A DNA stretch of 38,364 nt, from positions 1 through 38,364 of the IMG/VR virus record IMGVR_UViG_3300025120_000183, one strand, 5' to 3'. The position numbers and the translations under genes are program-made. This stretch comes from a virus. Below are positions 15,862 to 22,015 of this stretch, piece after piece (within the stretch, counting starts at the first letter, position 1; the number at the start of each line of letters is the position of its first letter). A model generated the notes under the pieces. The model had not been told where the DNA came from. It saw only the letters and a list, made by a program, of their open reading frames with translations, and searched no databases.

Positions 15862-16945
15862 CACTCTTATAAACAAATCAACAATACGTGTCGAAGCAGA
15901 GAATCATACCTGTTACTGGACGGCTGATGGTTATAAATTTGACAATGCAAACCTAGCACTCTGGTACGAAACTGATAGACAAAGTTATGTTTCGTATGTT
16001 GATAGTCAGATTGACATAATACGCGGATACCTGCAAACGTCAATTGACATGGAATGTGATTATAATAAACAATTTTTACATTATCTTAGAACAAGTTATG
16101 AACAGCTTAACTTATATTTCAGTGGTGGGGCAGACAGTTTAACTATATTAGAAACTGCACATTTAAATAATATATCATTTGATAAAATAATTTGCCAGAC
16201 CTGTGATGATATTAATCTTGAATGTAACAGAGAAATAAAACGTTGTGCAATACCAGTGCTTGAAAAATATAAATTAAACTATAACATTGTTTCAACAACT
16301 TGGCAAGATCATTTTGAGAAGTACAGTAGTGAATACAGTTTCTTTACTAATCCTATGCCAAACGTCTTGCCTTTCCGTGCTTGTCCAGATTCTGAAGTTA
16401 GTTATAAAGCACAAGATGCTTGTTACATTGTTGGAAAGGATAAACCGCAGTTGGTAAAGCACAATAAAAAATGGTATGTGGTGTTGATGGATACACAATC
16501 AAGTGTCACAAAAAAGAATCCATTTTTGAAATCCTTTTGGCTTGATGCTTTTAATATAAAGAGCTATGTGAAAGATGCTATATTATACAAAGAATATCTG
16601 CTTGAAAACGACCTTGTAAACAAAAATAAGCTACAGTTTTTTAAGCCTGACCAAAATCCAGTTGTAAACGGAATACTAAAAAGAAGCAAAGTTCATATGG
16701 CAGAAACACAACTATTAAAAAATATTAACAATTACACAAGCAGTAAAAATCTACAAAGGATCGTAGATGCAATTAGCAACCAACGTATGGATGTACTTGT
16801 AAATTATTTTAGTGCTATGAAAAAATTTAATAGTGTTCTACCAGACTATGCTTACAAAAATGCACCTGGAAGATTTGCTTGGTTTATTGATTTAGATTCC
16901 TTAGAAGTTTTTACACAACAAGAACTCATTCCCGACGGCTTTTAA
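15845..16945 (+). CDS. PP-loop ATPase-like protein of the amidotransferase operon
   Basis: A 366-residue protein with an intact PP-loop SGGADS at 93-98 (LYFSGGADSLTILETAH), the ATP-pyrophosphatase signature of AsnB, ExsB/QueC and related enzymes. There is no N-terminal Cys2, so it lacks the glutaminase domain and may take ammonia from the amidotransferases encoded just upstream. The C-terminal 200 residues match nothing I recognise. It starts inside the end of copy 2 (17-base overlap; ATG at 15851 also possible) and ends in a four-base convergent overlap with the minus-strand gene at 16942. It likely adenylates the substrate of this operon (inference). Confidence 0.75.
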   Translation: MKMTLDTLINKSTIRVEAENHTCYWTADGYKFDNANLALWYETDRQSYVSYVDSQIDIIRGYLQTSIDMECDYNKQFLHYLRTSYEQLNLYFSGGADSLTILETAHLNNISFDKIICQTCDDINLECNREIKRCAIPVLEKYKLNYNIVSTTWQDHFEKYSSEYSFFTNPMPNVLPFRACPDSEVSYKAQDACYIVGKDKPQLVKHNKKWYVVLMDTQSSVTKKNPFLKSFWLDAFNIKSYVKDAILYKEYLLENDLVNKNKLQFFKPDQNPVVNGILKRSKVHMAETQLLKNINNYTSSKNLQRIVDAISNQRMDVLVNYFSAMKKFNSVLPDYAYKNAPGRFAWFIDLDSLEVFTQQELIPDGF

Positions 16946-17199
16946 CGTTTCTTTTCTTTACCGCCACCTGACCAAACATCACGTGCATTTACTTTTATAA
17001 AACGTTTGTTGGTTTCGTTTGTATTAGGGTTTGCTATAGTAAGCACAACTTTTTTACCTTTGAAGAAAGCGGCCAATTGATTGGTTGCTCTTTGTGTGCT
17101 TTGCATATATTCTTTCCGTAGTGCTTTACTAGCATGTTGATATGACTTGCCCACCACGCCTGCTGACGTTTCACTGGTTCTTGTTTTCTTTTTACCCAT
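16942..17199 (-). CDS. Small very basic protein, unknown
   Basis: An 85-residue lysine/arginine-rich protein (MGKKKTRTSETSAGVVGKSY ... WSGGGKEKKR) with a helical middle and a short beta segment KKVVLTIANPN. The high positive charge suggests nucleic-acid binding. The ATG at 17199 overlaps the upstream stop by eight bases; the frame is open to 17235 but that would lengthen the overlap. Confidence 0.68.
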   Translation of the reverse strand: MGKKKTRTSETSAGVVGKSYQHASKALRKEYMQSTQRATNQLAAFFKGKKVVLTIANPNTNETNKRFIKVNARDVWSGGGKEKKR

Positions 17200-17383
17200 T
17201 TGCTTCTCTCCATGCTTTTTCAAAACGTTCTTCATTACGAGGTAATCTTTCGCAGTTGCCCCAAAGTCGTTTGATATATTGGTTTTCCATGTGACGGATA
17301 TCAGACTCAGTATATTCGTCTGGTATAAGCTGTCCTTTTACTCCAAACATTAGTTCGTTTGCAAATTTAGTTCCGTTTGGCAT
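17192..17383 (-). CDS. Small hypothetical protein
   Basis: A 63-residue protein, MPNGTKFANELMFGVKGQLI, with a charged helical C-terminal half containing NCERLPRNEERFEKAW. A GGGAGGAA ribosome site precedes the ATG. It overlaps the neighbours on both sides (8 and 17 bases), typical of packed phage genes. No function assigned. Confidence 0.68.
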   Translation of the reverse strand: MPNGTKFANELMFGVKGQLIPDEYTESDIRHMENQYIKRLWGNCERLPRNEERFEKAWREANG

Positions 17384-17501
17384 TATATTCCTCCCAGTAC
17401 TTCATTCTATCGTTCCAACAGGTACGCTCTCTATCGTGACGTTTCAGTACTTCCATATAGTGTTCCTGTTTTGTTTTTTCATACCATTCAATACTAATCA
17501 C
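17367..17501 (-). CDS. Tiny GTG-started charged protein
   Basis: A 44-residue frame, MISIEWYEKTKQEHYMEVLK..., starting with GTG at 17501, eight bases after AAGGA, and overlapping the TGA of the next tiny gene (GTGA). It is strongly charged and helical, with WNDRMKYWEEYNAK at the end. The ribosome site and the overlap support translation; function unknown. Confidence 0.6.
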   Translation of the reverse strand: MISIEWYEKTKQEHYMEVLKRHDRERTCWNDRMKYWEEYNAKRN

Positions 17502-17605
17502 AGTTGATCCTTAAAAACTATTAACACGCCTAACAATTGTAGCATAACAAAGAGAAAGGCAAATAACATTTGCCCCATTAGTTCTCTAAATTCTTCTCTG
17601 CTCAT
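17498..17605 (-). CDS. Tiny single-span membrane protein
   Basis: A 35-residue frame with a charged amphipathic N-terminus (MSREEFRELMGQ) and one hydrophobic span (LFAFLFVMLQLLGVLIVF). A CTAAATA box, like marine phage late promoters, lies 9 bases before the ATG and contains the TAA stop of the omega gene. It overlaps the GTG of the next gene (GTGA). Could be a small membrane effector; not assigned. Confidence 0.55.
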   Translation of the reverse strand: MSREEFRELMGQMLFAFLFVMLQLLGVLIVFKDQL

Positions 17606-17613
17606 AATGATAT

Positions 17614-17877
17614 TTAGCTGTCGAGTATCGGATCGGCCTCAACTTCTTGTGGCATATTAGTGCGATACTTGTTAATCATCAACTCTTTGTTGTCCTCAAT
17701 TGGCATCACACCTTCTTCTATTTCTCTTAGTGCAGTCATGCCCCTTTTGTTAAAGTGTTCTGCTAGTGGAGGATTGTCTGCACTATAACTTCTAGCTCTG
17801 CCAGCGGCTGCAACTATTAATTCAAATTGACTTCCACCTATTTTCTTTATGCCTTCAGTGTTACTAATTCTTGCCAT
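17614..17877 (-). CDS. rpoZ: RNA polymerase omega-subunit homologue (RpoZ)
   Basis: An 87-residue protein that follows bacterial omega (about 91 aa in E. coli) along its first two thirds: MARISN at the start, then KKIGGSQFELIVAAAGRARS (11-30) matching the family's nucleus for beta-prime binding, then MTALREIEEG (47-56), which is nearly the family's ALREIEEG block. The tail is acidic and differs. Omega stabilises the folding and assembly of beta-prime and, with beta-prime, forms a ppGpp site. The ATG at 17877 is chosen because it gives the family start; an upstream ATG (17895) is less likely. A phage copy could steer host RNA polymerase or its ppGpp response (inference). Confidence 0.88.
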   Translation of the reverse strand: MARISNTEGIKKIGGSQFELIVAAAGRARSYSADNPPLAEHFNKRGMTALREIEEGVMPIEDNKELMINKYRTNMPQEVEADPILDS

Positions 17878-18058
17878 TGATATTGTACCTTTCAATTGTT
17901 TCTTTAGTCATTATCCCACTGCGGAAATTTTCCACAGCATCTTCAACATAATGCATACTGTGATCACTGTAGTCAATCACACCTATCATTGTGTTGTCCT
18001 CGTAAAACTCGACATAGTGTTTATCGCCGACTTTTTTATACTTTGTGTCTCTATCCAT
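17864..18058 (-). CDS. Small hypothetical protein
   Basis: A 64-residue acidic protein (MDRDTKYKKVGDKHYVEFYE) with a beta-rich start and a helical end. It overlaps the downstream omega gene by 14 bases and the upstream gene by eight. No motif recognised. Confidence 0.68.
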   Translation of the reverse strand: MDRDTKYKKVGDKHYVEFYEDNTMIGVIDYSDHSMHYVEDAVENFRSGIMTKETIERYNINGKN

Positions 18059-18275
18059 TCGACATTACCTTTATTAGTTGTAGTTCTTTGCCTGTAATTT
18101 CTCTCAATGATAAACCTTTGCCACCAGGATCCATGCTTTCATATTTGATTAGACAAGCACGTGCATTTATATCTTTCCAAATTTCCTTTTTTCCATCTGG
18201 CCAAGCAATCTCATATGTACGAGGTGTTTTATCCCAACTTTTAGGAGCACCTTCTTTCATATAAGTTATAGTCAT
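18051..18275 (-). CDS. Small hypothetical protein
   Basis: A 74-residue protein with TYEIAWPDGKKEIW and a later helical DINARACLIKYES. It is coupled to the PsiE gene by ATGA. No family recognised. Confidence 0.68.
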   Translation of the reverse strand: MTITYMKEGAPKSWDKTPRTYEIAWPDGKKEIWKDINARACLIKYESMDPGGKGLSLREITGKELQLIKVMSNG

Positions 18276-18667
18276 TCTGTTTTGCCTATGTTCAATATGT
18301 ATACTGCACCGGCTAATATGATTATTGCCCCAGCACTACTAATTAGCACCCACGGCTCACTTTCTTTACCTTGTAGTATAAGCAATCTACACATGGCAGT
18401 AATAGCAATTACAATTGGAAATGTTACAGGAATAACATGAGTACTGTAATAGGCTCCTACCATACCAATTATTTCTACATATATAAACAGTAAAAACAAG
18501 TCCGCAAGATCAATGTTTCTTGCTAAAAACATATCCCAAATATCCAAGCCTGCGGCCACCAATGTTAAACAACCAATCACTGCCAACATGCCTTTTTCAC
18601 TAACCACTGTTGTCCAGTGTAGTTGCTTGGTAAATTCGTTGTTGATAATATCTTTAATTAATTTCAT
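18272..18667 (-). CDS. psiE: PsiE-family membrane protein
   Basis: A 131-residue protein with four hydrophobic spans. The segment LFLLFIYVEIIGMVGAYYST followed by IPVTFPIVIAITAMCRLLIL (about 57-97) is the hallmark of PsiE, a phosphate-starvation-inducible inner membrane protein (the family has YxE...Y...R-IPVRFLIYIAITALTRLLI). The biochemical role of PsiE is unknown. A phage copy fits phosphate-limited oceans, but no Pho box is obvious nearby. Start and stop are both coupled to neighbours. Confidence 0.85.
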   Translation of the reverse strand: MKLIKDIINNEFTKQLHWTTVVSEKGMLAVIGCLTLVAAGLDIWDMFLARNIDLADLFLLFIYVEIIGMVGAYYSTHVIPVTFPIVIAITAMCRLLILQGKESEPWVLISSAGAIIILAGAVYILNIGKTE

Positions 18668-18864
18668 TTTATTTCCTCAACTTTTGTCCCACCTTTGCAT
18701 ACCCAACCAGGCGGTGCCCACAGTGTATGATTTAGATCATTTTCTTCTGTGCAGTCAGGACAAAAGCCAAAACCATTTTCTAGTATTTTTACTACATGTC
18801 CTTTATCACACTTGCCCACTACGCCGTGGAACTCAAGCAGATGTTTGGTTATCCCTATTGCCAT
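18664..18864 (-). CDS. Small zinc-ribbon-like protein
   Basis: A 66-residue protein with GKCDKGH (C19, H23) and FCPDC (C35, C38), a likely CxxxH...CxxC zinc-binding set, and a further cysteine at 56. The ribosome site AGGAATG lies just upstream. It overlaps the upstream gene by 32 bases, long for this genome, but no later in-frame ATG exists before the metal motif. Confidence 0.68.
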   Translation of the reverse strand: MAIGITKHLLEFHGVVGKCDKGHVVKILENGFGFCPDCTEENDLNHTLWAPPGWVCKGGTKVEEIK

Positions 18865-19117
18865 CGTTCATTCCTAATGCATTCTGTGTCCAATACTCAA
18901 CACACAACCAATATATCTCGTCTTCAGTAAACTGACTGTATAGTTTTTTTCTTTTTAATTTTTCAATTGATTTGCTATAAACGGAATATCCATGATAATT
19001 GTATTGTGGATCTTCCGCAACACTTTTAATAACTTCAACTGCTTTCAATTGTTTTGGATTGTAATCAGCGGCTTGAGTGTGATATCTTTTGGCCGTGAAT
19101 TTACTCATTTCTTGCAT
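18833..19117 (-). CDS. Hypothetical protein downstream of a structured leader
   Basis: A 94-residue protein, MQEMSKFTAKRYHTQAADYN, with a basic helix IEKLKRKKLYSQF and an aromatic C-terminal part (EIYWLCVEYWTQN). The start at 19117 is chosen because GGAG lies six bases upstream; the frame is open to 19129. The first gene after the candidate pseudoknot RNA, so it may be controlled by it. No family recognised. Confidence 0.68.
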   Translation of the reverse strand: MQEMSKFTAKRYHTQAADYNPKQLKAVEVIKSVAEDPQYNYHGYSVYSKSIEKLKRKKLYSQFTEDEIYWLCVEYWTQNALGMNDGNRDNQTSA

Positions 19118-19139
19118 GGTTTTCTCCATTACGTTTACA

Positions 19140-19310
19140 ATACAGAGTACTGTAGATGTTTAAGGGCCCTCTCATGATCTACACGGAAAGTGCTGAGTTT
19201 CACTTTCGACCAGGCCCGCCCTGTATATTAAATAGTGACTATGGGCTCCCCACTCCTTTACAGTTAGGAAGGCGATATCTTGAGTACATAGCCTACACGC
19301 CGCCTTTTCC
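19140..19310. ncRNA. Candidate structured RNA with pseudoknot
   Basis: A gene-free, GC-rich stretch. Pairings found by eye: ATACAG (19140-19145) with CTGTAT (19221-19226); TGTAGAT (19151-19157) with ATCTACA (19177-19183); GGGCC inside that loop (19164-19168) with GGCCC (19213-19217), forming a pseudoknot; and GAAAGTG (19186-19192) with CACTTTC (19201-19207). A separate AAGGCG/CGCCTT stem lies at 19269-19306. All arms are perfect. Strand is uncertain; minus would place it as leader of the gene at 18833. No known family recognised. Confidence 0.5.
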
Positions 19311-19331
19311 AAACTCTGCATTGTAATTCTT

Positions 19332-19547
19332 TTACTTGTCGCTTAATTTTCTTAATTCGTAACTTTCACCAAGCCAATAAACAAGCATACCAAAACACAC
19401 AGTAACTCCAACACCCCATATGATATGTTGTGGTGAAAACCCAAAATTGTTTGCAACATGTACTATTGCTTTTAATGTTCCAAATACAATTGCAGTTCCA
19501 ATTGCAATAAGGGCTAGTCTTGACACAATATATTTTACTTTTTCCAT
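19332..19547 (-). CDS. Small two-span membrane protein
   Basis: A 71-residue protein with two hydrophobic spans (about 9-30 and 41-60), a basic start MEKVKYIVSRL and a charged end ESYELRKLSDK. It has its own promoter with a leader box. It could be holin-sized, but it is not next to a lysis gene and I do not call it one. Confidence 0.72.
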   Translation of the reverse strand: MEKVKYIVSRLALIAIGTAIVFGTLKAIVHVANNFGFSPQHIIWGVGVTVCFGMLVYWLGESYELRKLSDK

Positions 19548-19563
19548 ATTAAAGTCCTTTCAT

Positions 19564-19610
19564 TTTCTAACTTTATACTTAATAGTAACACAACATGTTG
19601 TGTTTGTCAA
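19564..19610 (-). promoter_or_regulatory. Sigma70-like promoter with AGTTAGAAA box
   Basis: Minus strand: TTGACA (19610-19605), 17-bp spacer, TACTAT (19587-19582), AGTTAGAAA (19572-19564), serving the two-span membrane protein. A CAACATGTTG palindrome lies in the spacer. Confidence 0.75.
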
Positions 19611-19612
19611 CC

Positions 19613-20059
19613 TTATTTGTAATATTTTATTGTGCGTCTAGTACCTGTGCTATCAGTGAATGTAATAGTGCTATGCGAGTAGACATTCTTCTGTGATTCT
19701 GTATACGAAGTTCGTGTACTACATCTTGTTTGATAACTGCCACCTGCGTTCTGCTCATTTTGCAAACCTAAGATTCCGCCAATTATTGCACCAGCAGTAC
19801 CGCCATCTGGTAAGTTTTTAGTTACATTGTTTCCAATAATGCCACCAATTATTGCTCCTGATATCATACTATCAGGACCTGCAGTGTTCCTATTTGGCAC
19901 ATATACTTCTGAACATACCTGCTGGTTATGCGGCACTTGTTGCACAATACTTTTATAATGATCTTGTATGTGTGCATTTACACTATCTGCACGTGCTTGT
20001 GTATAAAACACTGCAATAAAAAGAACTGTAACAACAATTCCTATTAATATTTTATTCAT
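19613..20059 (-). CDS. Secreted or membrane protein with glycine zipper (17-kDa antigen-like)
   Basis: A 148-residue protein with an N-terminal signal or anchor (KILIGIVVTVLFIAVFYTQARA) and a paired glycine-zipper region, SGAIIGGIIGNN and GTAGAIIGGILG (about 67-97), as in the rickettsial 17-kDa surface antigen and glycine-zipper 2TM proteins. Two cysteines (49 and about 112) flank it. Such zippers insert or pack in membranes, so it likely acts at the host envelope. The start overlaps the upstream stop by eight bases. Confidence 0.75.
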   Translation of the reverse strand: MNKILIGIVVTVLFIAVFYTQARADSVNAHIQDHYKSIVQQVPHNQQVCSEVYVPNRNTAGPDSMISGAIIGGIIGNNVTKNLPDGGTAGAIIGGILGLQNEQNAGGSYQTRCSTRTSYTESQKNVYSHSTITFTDSTGTRRTIKYYK

Positions 20060-20561
20060 GTTCCCCTCCAGGATCGTTTTTATCTAATTCAATTCTTTTT
20101 CCGTTATGATACAAATATCTAGTCCGACTTGGTGTATGATAACCGTTTGTGCCTTGTTCTAATCGCAAAAAGAACTCTGGGCGGTTTTTTGCAGTTTCAA
20201 AAGTAGCCACTGTTACTACAATTGCTGCCAATAGAAGTATGTGTGCAATCGTAGTGATACCAAAAATCCACATACTACCAAAATAACTACTAAACACAAT
20301 ACACCACATCCAAGCCAAGACTTGTAGTACCATATGCCTTGTGTTGGTATGGGGAATCTTTTTAAGTGGATTGACATCTGCATTCATTACGCCATTCCAA
20401 CAATTTACTATCCATTCTCCCACTGGATAAACTCCTTTTTCAAATGTTACTTTAATGGGATAATTTGCGTCGACTATGTCTTTGAAATCAATTGCATCAT
20501 ATCTGTCGTTAAAATATTGTACAATTTTTGTTTCTCGCCAATAGCCAGTAACTCTATACAC
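20052..20561 (-). CDS. Membrane protein, unknown, GTG start
   Basis: A 169-residue protein with a soluble N-terminal part, two adjacent hydrophobic spans at roughly 87-125 (VLAWMWCIVF; IAHILLLAAIVV) and a basic soluble tail. The start is GTG at 20561, supported by GAGGATAATT upstream; the same AGGATAATT precedes the gene at 5446. Led by a strong promoter. No family recognised. Confidence 0.72.
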   Translation of the reverse strand: MYRVTGYWRETKIVQYFNDRYDAIDFKDIVDANYPIKVTFEKGVYPVGEWIVNCWNGVMNADVNPLKKIPHTNTRHMVLQVLAWMWCIVFSSYFGSMWIFGITTIAHILLLAAIVVTVATFETAKNRPEFFLRLEQGTNGYHTPSRTRYLYHNGKRIELDKNDPGGEHE

Positions 20562-20586
20562 TTAATTATCCTCAAACTCTATATAC

Positions 20587-20615
20587 AGTATATGGCTAAA
20601 TCAGTGTTTTGTCAA
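20587..20615 (-). promoter_or_regulatory. Sigma70-like promoter
   Basis: Minus strand: TTGACA (20615-20610), 17-bp spacer, TATACT (20592-20587). The usual AGTTAGAAA box is replaced by AGTTTGAGGA. Confidence 0.75.
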
Positions 20616-20626
20616 CCTTTATTTTA

Positions 20627-21061
20627 TTACATAATGCCAAGGAACCAGATATAAATTGGTGAATGAAATTTGAAGACAACTGTGCCATTGCACCCAATAT
20701 CTCCATAGAATTGATCTTGGATAGGTTTGCCTGTACCGTTGAAATCGTGATAGTATACTGTGTTTGATGTGAAGCTATCGTGTAATTCTATATCGTCGAG
20801 TATGAGGTTATTAATTTTAAGTCTGGCATCTGTGAGAATATTGTTGTTTTTATCGACTGTGGTATGGTTCTCTGTTTTATTTCTCATTGTGAACTTTAAC
20901 TCATGGTCGCCATCATCGACTTCTATATTTAAAGTAATAGGTGTTTCTTTGTCTACATGAGGTATATCAATAATTGTGTTGTCGTCTAGTGCAACACTAA
21001 AACCAAGTTCAGCTGAATAGTCAGTGCTAGTAACATTGAATGCTAGTTCTACAGTTTCCAT
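20627..21061 (-). CDS. Beta-rich phage protein, paralogue A
   Basis: A 144-residue protein, METVELAFNVTSTDYSAELG, with repeated beta strands and the conserved end DFNGTGKPIQDQFYGDIGCN and SPIYIWFL. Shares its start, an MRNKTENHT-type block and the whole C-terminus with the gene at 21420-21857. The all-beta pattern resembles carbohydrate-binding or virion-decoration domains, but this is inference. Similar proteins are common in marine T4-like phages in my recollection. Confidence 0.75.
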   Translation of the reverse strand: METVELAFNVTSTDYSAELGFSVALDDNTIIDIPHVDKETPITLNIEVDDGDHELKFTMRNKTENHTTVDKNNNILTDARLKINNLILDDIELHDSFTSNTVYYHDFNGTGKPIQDQFYGDIGCNGTVVFKFHSPIYIWFLGIM

Positions 21062-21087
21062 AAAATTACTTATTACTAAATATTTGC

Positions 21088-21417
21088 ATGTTTAAAAAAA
21101 TCAAACAATGGCGAGAAAAATGGACAGTTGATCATAGTGTCGATGTAACAGTAGATCTCATACTATTGTTAATTGATGTGATTGCTTCGCCTGTGTTAAT
21201 ATGTGTACGTCTCATACGTTATGTAATTGGCGATTACATAGTTAATAAAATTAAATCAGGAATAAAGATTGCAATACATTGGTGGGAGAAGCGTTCAAAG
21301 CCAGTGCGTAGATTGTTGCTGGTATTGTTTTTAATTATACTACCATTTGTATTAATAGTTGTGTATTTTTTTACTGAAATTGTTAATATGTATTTTGAAT
21401 ACAATTGGGATGATTGA
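21088..21417 (+). CDS. Inverted small membrane protein between the paralogue pair
   Basis: A 109-residue protein with a basic N-terminal helix (MFKKIKQWREKW), a hydrophobic region at about 21-50, a basic amphipathic stretch, and a strong span LLLVLFLIILPFVLIVVYFF near 76-95. It reads opposite to both flanking paralogues and ends two bases from the end of paralogue B. No promoter is obvious in the 26-base gap at its 5' side. Confidence 0.65.
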   Translation: MFKKIKQWREKWTVDHSVDVTVDLILLLIDVIASPVLICVRLIRYVIGDYIVNKIKSGIKIAIHWWEKRSKPVRRLLLVLFLIILPFVLIVVYFFTEIVNMYFEYNWDD

Positions 21418-21419
21418 TA

Positions 21420-21857
21420 TTACATATTAGTTACTAACCACAAATATATCGGTGACTGAAACACAAACTGGACAGTGCCATTACAACCCATATCACCCCA
21501 AAATGTATCTTCAATTGGGTCTTTTGTGCCATTGAAATCGTGTAGATATACACATGTTTTGTAAAATGTGTCCCCAAGTTCAACACTGTTGATAGTAAAA
21601 TTGTTTATATTTAAATATGCATCTTTAATTATTTCATTATTGGCATTTAGTATTGTATGCTCAAAAGTCTTATTCTTCATTATAAACTGTAATGTATGTT
21701 CAACATCAGCTGATAAATTTATTGGAAAACTTACAGGAATTAGTGTATTAACGTGATTCACTTGAAACATTGTTCTATTATTATAACAAACTTCAAGGTC
21801 CAAATTACAAAGATAATCTGAACTTGATAAATCAAATGATATGTTAACTGTTTCCAT
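21420..21857 (-). CDS. Beta-rich phage protein, paralogue B
   Basis: A 145-residue protein, METVNISFDLSSSDYLCNLD, homologous to 20627-21061 along its full length: MKNKTFEHT, LNINNFTINSVELGD, HDFNGTKDPIEDTFWGDMGCN and SPIYLWLV are all shared. All-beta, no membrane segment. An AGTAAATA late-promoter-like box lies 6 bases before the ATG. Probable virion or surface-binding protein (inference). Confidence 0.75.
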   Translation of the reverse strand: METVNISFDLSSSDYLCNLDLEVCYNNRTMFQVNHVNTLIPVSFPINLSADVEHTLQFIMKNKTFEHTILNANNEIIKDAYLNINNFTINSVELGDTFYKTCVYLHDFNGTKDPIEDTFWGDMGCNGTVQFVFQSPIYLWLVTNM

Positions 21858-21862
21858 AAAAC

Positions 21863-21870
21863 TATTTACT
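21863..21870 (-). promoter_or_regulatory. T4-type late promoter-like box
   Basis: AGTAAATA on the minus strand, close to the T4-like late consensus (TATAAATA; marine phages use CTAAATA variants), just upstream of paralogue B. Weak evidence on its own. Confidence 0.3.
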
Positions 21871-21889
21871 CTGTAAAATTGAACAGTAG

Positions 21890-22000
21890 ACTCTCTCGAC
21901 CCTACCTACGACATGTTCCGTGCCGGGACATACTTCCGTCGAGTAGATTGATTGGGACGGTAAGTTCCCTTCATCATATAGGATACCAGCCTATACTAGC
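21890..22000. ncRNA. Candidate structured RNA between paralogue B and methyltransferase
   Basis: A GC-rich, gene-free stretch. CTCGAC (21895-21900) pairs with GTCGAG (21938-21943) around ATGTTCC (21913-21919) with GGGACAT (21925-21931, one G-T pair). Downstream are GGGA/TCCC (21954-21957/21966-21969) and ATAGG/CCTAT (21978-21982/21990-21994). The minus strand contains GACGGAAGTA, faintly like glutamine riboswitches, but the rest of that consensus is missing. Family and strand unknown. Confidence 0.42.
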
Positions 22001-22015
22001 CATACCAAGGCGTGT

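Noticed and set aside
19140-19310. Known ribozyme (hammerhead, pistol, twister) or group I intron
   Set aside because: Hammerhead CTGATGA and GAAA cores are missing, the TTAAATAG seen near 19228 lacks the rest of the pistol fold, and the AAGATAT stretch has no matching group I R element.
19332-19547. Holin
   Set aside because: Two spans and short length are compatible, but there is no endolysin or lysis gene nearby.
21890-21960. Glutamine (glnA-type) riboswitch
   Set aside because: Only GACGGAAGTA is shared; the flanking CGTTCA and GAAGGAACGC parts of the consensus are absent. Kept only as an unassigned structured RNA.
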